Source of the DNA: Betaproteobacteria bacterium
GTDB lineage: Bacteria > Pseudomonadota > Gammaproteobacteria > Burkholderiales > UBA3065
Length of the DNA: 64,000 bases
Assembly (NCBI GenBank): GCA_027490755.1
Contig: JAIXXL010000047.1
Location: forward strand, 248,001 to 312,000
Direction: 5' to 3'
Shown here: positions 62,675-64,000 of the stretch, piece after piece
Layout: each line of letters starts with the position of its first letter
Numbering within the stretch: position 1 is the first letter of the stretch
Program-made: the position numbers and the translations under genes
The notes under the pieces: generated by a model
What the model was told of the DNA's origin: nothing
Databases searched by the model: none
What the model saw: the letters and a program-made list of their open reading frames with translations, nothing else

Positions 62675-64000
62675 CAGCTCACCTCGCATCCCGATTCGCA
62701 GCCCCCGCGGGCGTCGGGCGCAGTAGCCCTGGACTGACTGCCGCAAATGACCCCCGCAAGCGAACGGACCGCCAGCTTCTGAAGCTCGGAGACAATAGCA
62801 AGCTGAGCACGCAGCTTTTCCGCACTTGGCGGCGATGCCAGTATCGAGAGGATGCCCTCGGTGATCGAGTCCAGATCGAACGGGTCACAGTAAGTCGCGG
62901 CGTCGCCGCAGACCTCCGGCACCGAGGTGTTGTTGGCAACAAGGCTCGGTGTCCCGTAGGTCATGGCCTCAAGCGGGGGATAGCCAAAGCCCTCGTTGAA
63001 CGAGACGTAGGCGAGAAACATCGCCCGTTCGAGTAGATATTCCAGCTGCGCAGCATCGAGATGCGGCATGGTCACGAAGCGTTCCTGCTGCGCAATCCCG
63101 CCGACCGCCAAGTCGCCGAGCGTGTCGATTCCCACGAGTACGACTCTCAGCCTGGGGTACCTGCTCACAAACGCGGCATCGCCAAACAACCGGTCGAAGG
63201 CGGCCACCACTGAGGCAGCGTTCTTTTCCTCTCGGCCAGCATTGAGGACAAGCGCGAAAGGATCTTCCGCGAGGTTGATGCCAGGCTGGGCGAAGACTTC
63301 GGGGGTTTGCCGATCCTTCTCGGGGGGCAAGAACACATCAACAGGCCTGTTTGTTCCGACCCGCCTTCGGATACTCGCGGCCGTATACGCGGAGATCGTG
63401 ACGAGCGTATCAATGGCGAGGCTGTCGCAGATGCCCCGATACATGCTCCGAAGTGCCTCAGCATGTCGGGCATGGGCAGCGCCCTCCTCAGCCCATAGCT
63501 CCGGCGTGTAGGAACGCTGGCGGCGGCACCCCGCCGTGCCCCTTGCTTCGGCGACGCGGCGCCAGTCTTCCGAGAGCTCGAGATCACGAACGTCGAGCAG
63601 GGTACCGATTACACGGGTGCGACCCCGCGTGAACTTTAGTGCTCCACCAAGCTGTTTCATGTACTCGTAGCCGGTGTAGACGACGATTGCCGGAGCAAAG
63701 AACGCATCGAAGTGAGAAGCATTGACCAGCCCCACGATGTCGTCGTAACTCTTCACCGCGACCACGTTGACAGCATTGTCACGACACGCCTTCCACACCC
63801 AGCCGTCGATGAAGAGGGACGGGTCCAGTGCCACCCAAACCTGGACGCCACCGCTCGTGGCGGCCTCATCGACGATCGCCCGGAAAACGGCCTTACCGTA
63901 CTCGCCTCCACCGTGTGAACCCGGCTGGGCAAAAAGAAGATCGACAAGCACGTGCCGTCGACCATCCTGGGTAAGCAGCCCGATCGCCTCCGAACCAGCG
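62674..64000 (-). CDS. GT4-family glycosyltransferase, 5' end beyond window
   Basis: The frame has a GT-B Rossmann core: FALVLNAGREEKNAASVVAA (the nucleotide-sugar hinge), VSFNEGFGYPPLEAMTYGTP (the EX7E-type motif) and SLVANNTSVPEVCGDAATYC near the end. The frame stays open through GSEAIGLLTQDGRRHVLVDL to position 64000, with no stop, so the true start lies outside and the protein probably has additional upstream domains. A GTG at 63951 could start a shorter form. It is coupled to the methyltransferase downstream. Confidence 0.82.
   Translation of the reverse strand, partial: AGSEAIGLLTQDGRRHVLVDLLFAQPGSHGGGEYGKAVFRAIVDEAATSGGVQVWVALDPSLFIDGWVWKACRDNAVNVVAVKSYDDIVGLVNASHFDAFFAPAIVVYTGYEYMKQLGGALKFTRGRTRVIGTLLDVRDLELSEDWRRVAEARGTAGCRRQRSYTPELWAEEGAAHARHAEALRSMYRGICDSLAIDTLVTISAYTAASIRRRVGTNRPVDVFLPPEKDRQTPEVFAQPGINLAEDPFALVLNAGREEKNAASVVAAFDRLFGDAAFVSRYPRLRVVLVGIDTLGDLAVGGIAQQERFVTMPHLDAAQLEYLLERAMFLAYVSFNEGFGYPPLEAMTYGTPSLVANNTSVPEVCGDAATYCDPFDLDSITEGILSILASPPSAEKLRAQLAIVSELQKLAVRSLAGVICGSQSRATAPDARGGCESGCEVS

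Overview
The window looks like a chromosome segment of a high-GC gammaproteobacterial purple phototroph, most likely in the order Chromatiales. The evidence is a light-harvesting alpha/beta gene pair with a PucC-type pigment/antenna assembly protein, plus classic gammaproteobacterial gene orders (surE-pcm-rpoS, thrS-infC-rpmI-rplT-pheS-pheT-ihfA-merR, lolB-ispE-tRNA-prs-rplY-pth-ychF). A SoxC-like molybdenum enzyme with a cytochrome c suggests sulfur oxidation. The genus cannot be fixed from the sequence alone. No CRISPR array, insertion sequence or rRNA was seen.

Layout. 1-2.6 kb: a JmjC-type oxygenase (cut by the window edge), a SlyD-type isomerase, PrxQ, a TusA-like protein and two small envelope proteins. 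2.6-3.2 kb: a chemotaxis deletion scar, with the head of an MCP joined to the tail of CheB. 3.3-5.5 kb: the light-harvesting operon pucB-pucA-pucC, ending in an unlisted 28-residue single-helix membrane peptide and a strong terminator; a PpsR/CrtJ-type palindrome overlaps the likely promoter. 5.6-8.5 kb: an Asp/Asn hydroxylase, a dehalogenase-like hydrolase and glutaminase. 8.7-13.9 kb: a partner-switching signalling module (two STAS proteins, an RsbW-like ATPase, and a 1349-residue hybrid kinase ending in a PP2C phosphatase). It converges on an NCS2 permease carrying its own RsbW-like tail, followed by a Na/phosphate transporter, an MCP-like sensor stub and a FapA-like protein. 18.8-30 kb: tRNAs, SoxC plus cytochrome, M48 protease, prolyl hydroxylase, TerC, two amino-acid decarboxylases of different folds, rpoS, pcm and surE. 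30-49 kb: mostly housekeeping translation genes, a DASS transporter, a TPR lipoprotein, LolB, IspE, Prs, L25, Pth, YchF and an MHS transporter.

49-64 kb is an accessory surface-glycan region. It holds several glycosyltransferases, three SAM methyltransferases and four sulfotransferase domains (one fused to a glycosyltransferase), so a sulfated and methylated cell-surface polysaccharide is the natural inference. This region is decaying or recombining: gmd carries at least two frameshifts, a second gene nearby is broken, a duplicated methyltransferase tail lies 1.55 kb from its parent, and two genes are visibly AT-richer than the rest of the window.

Starts were re-chosen where a ribosome binding site, an overlap or family length favoured a different codon. 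Function calls rest on recognition of motifs and family architecture by eye; no database search was run.
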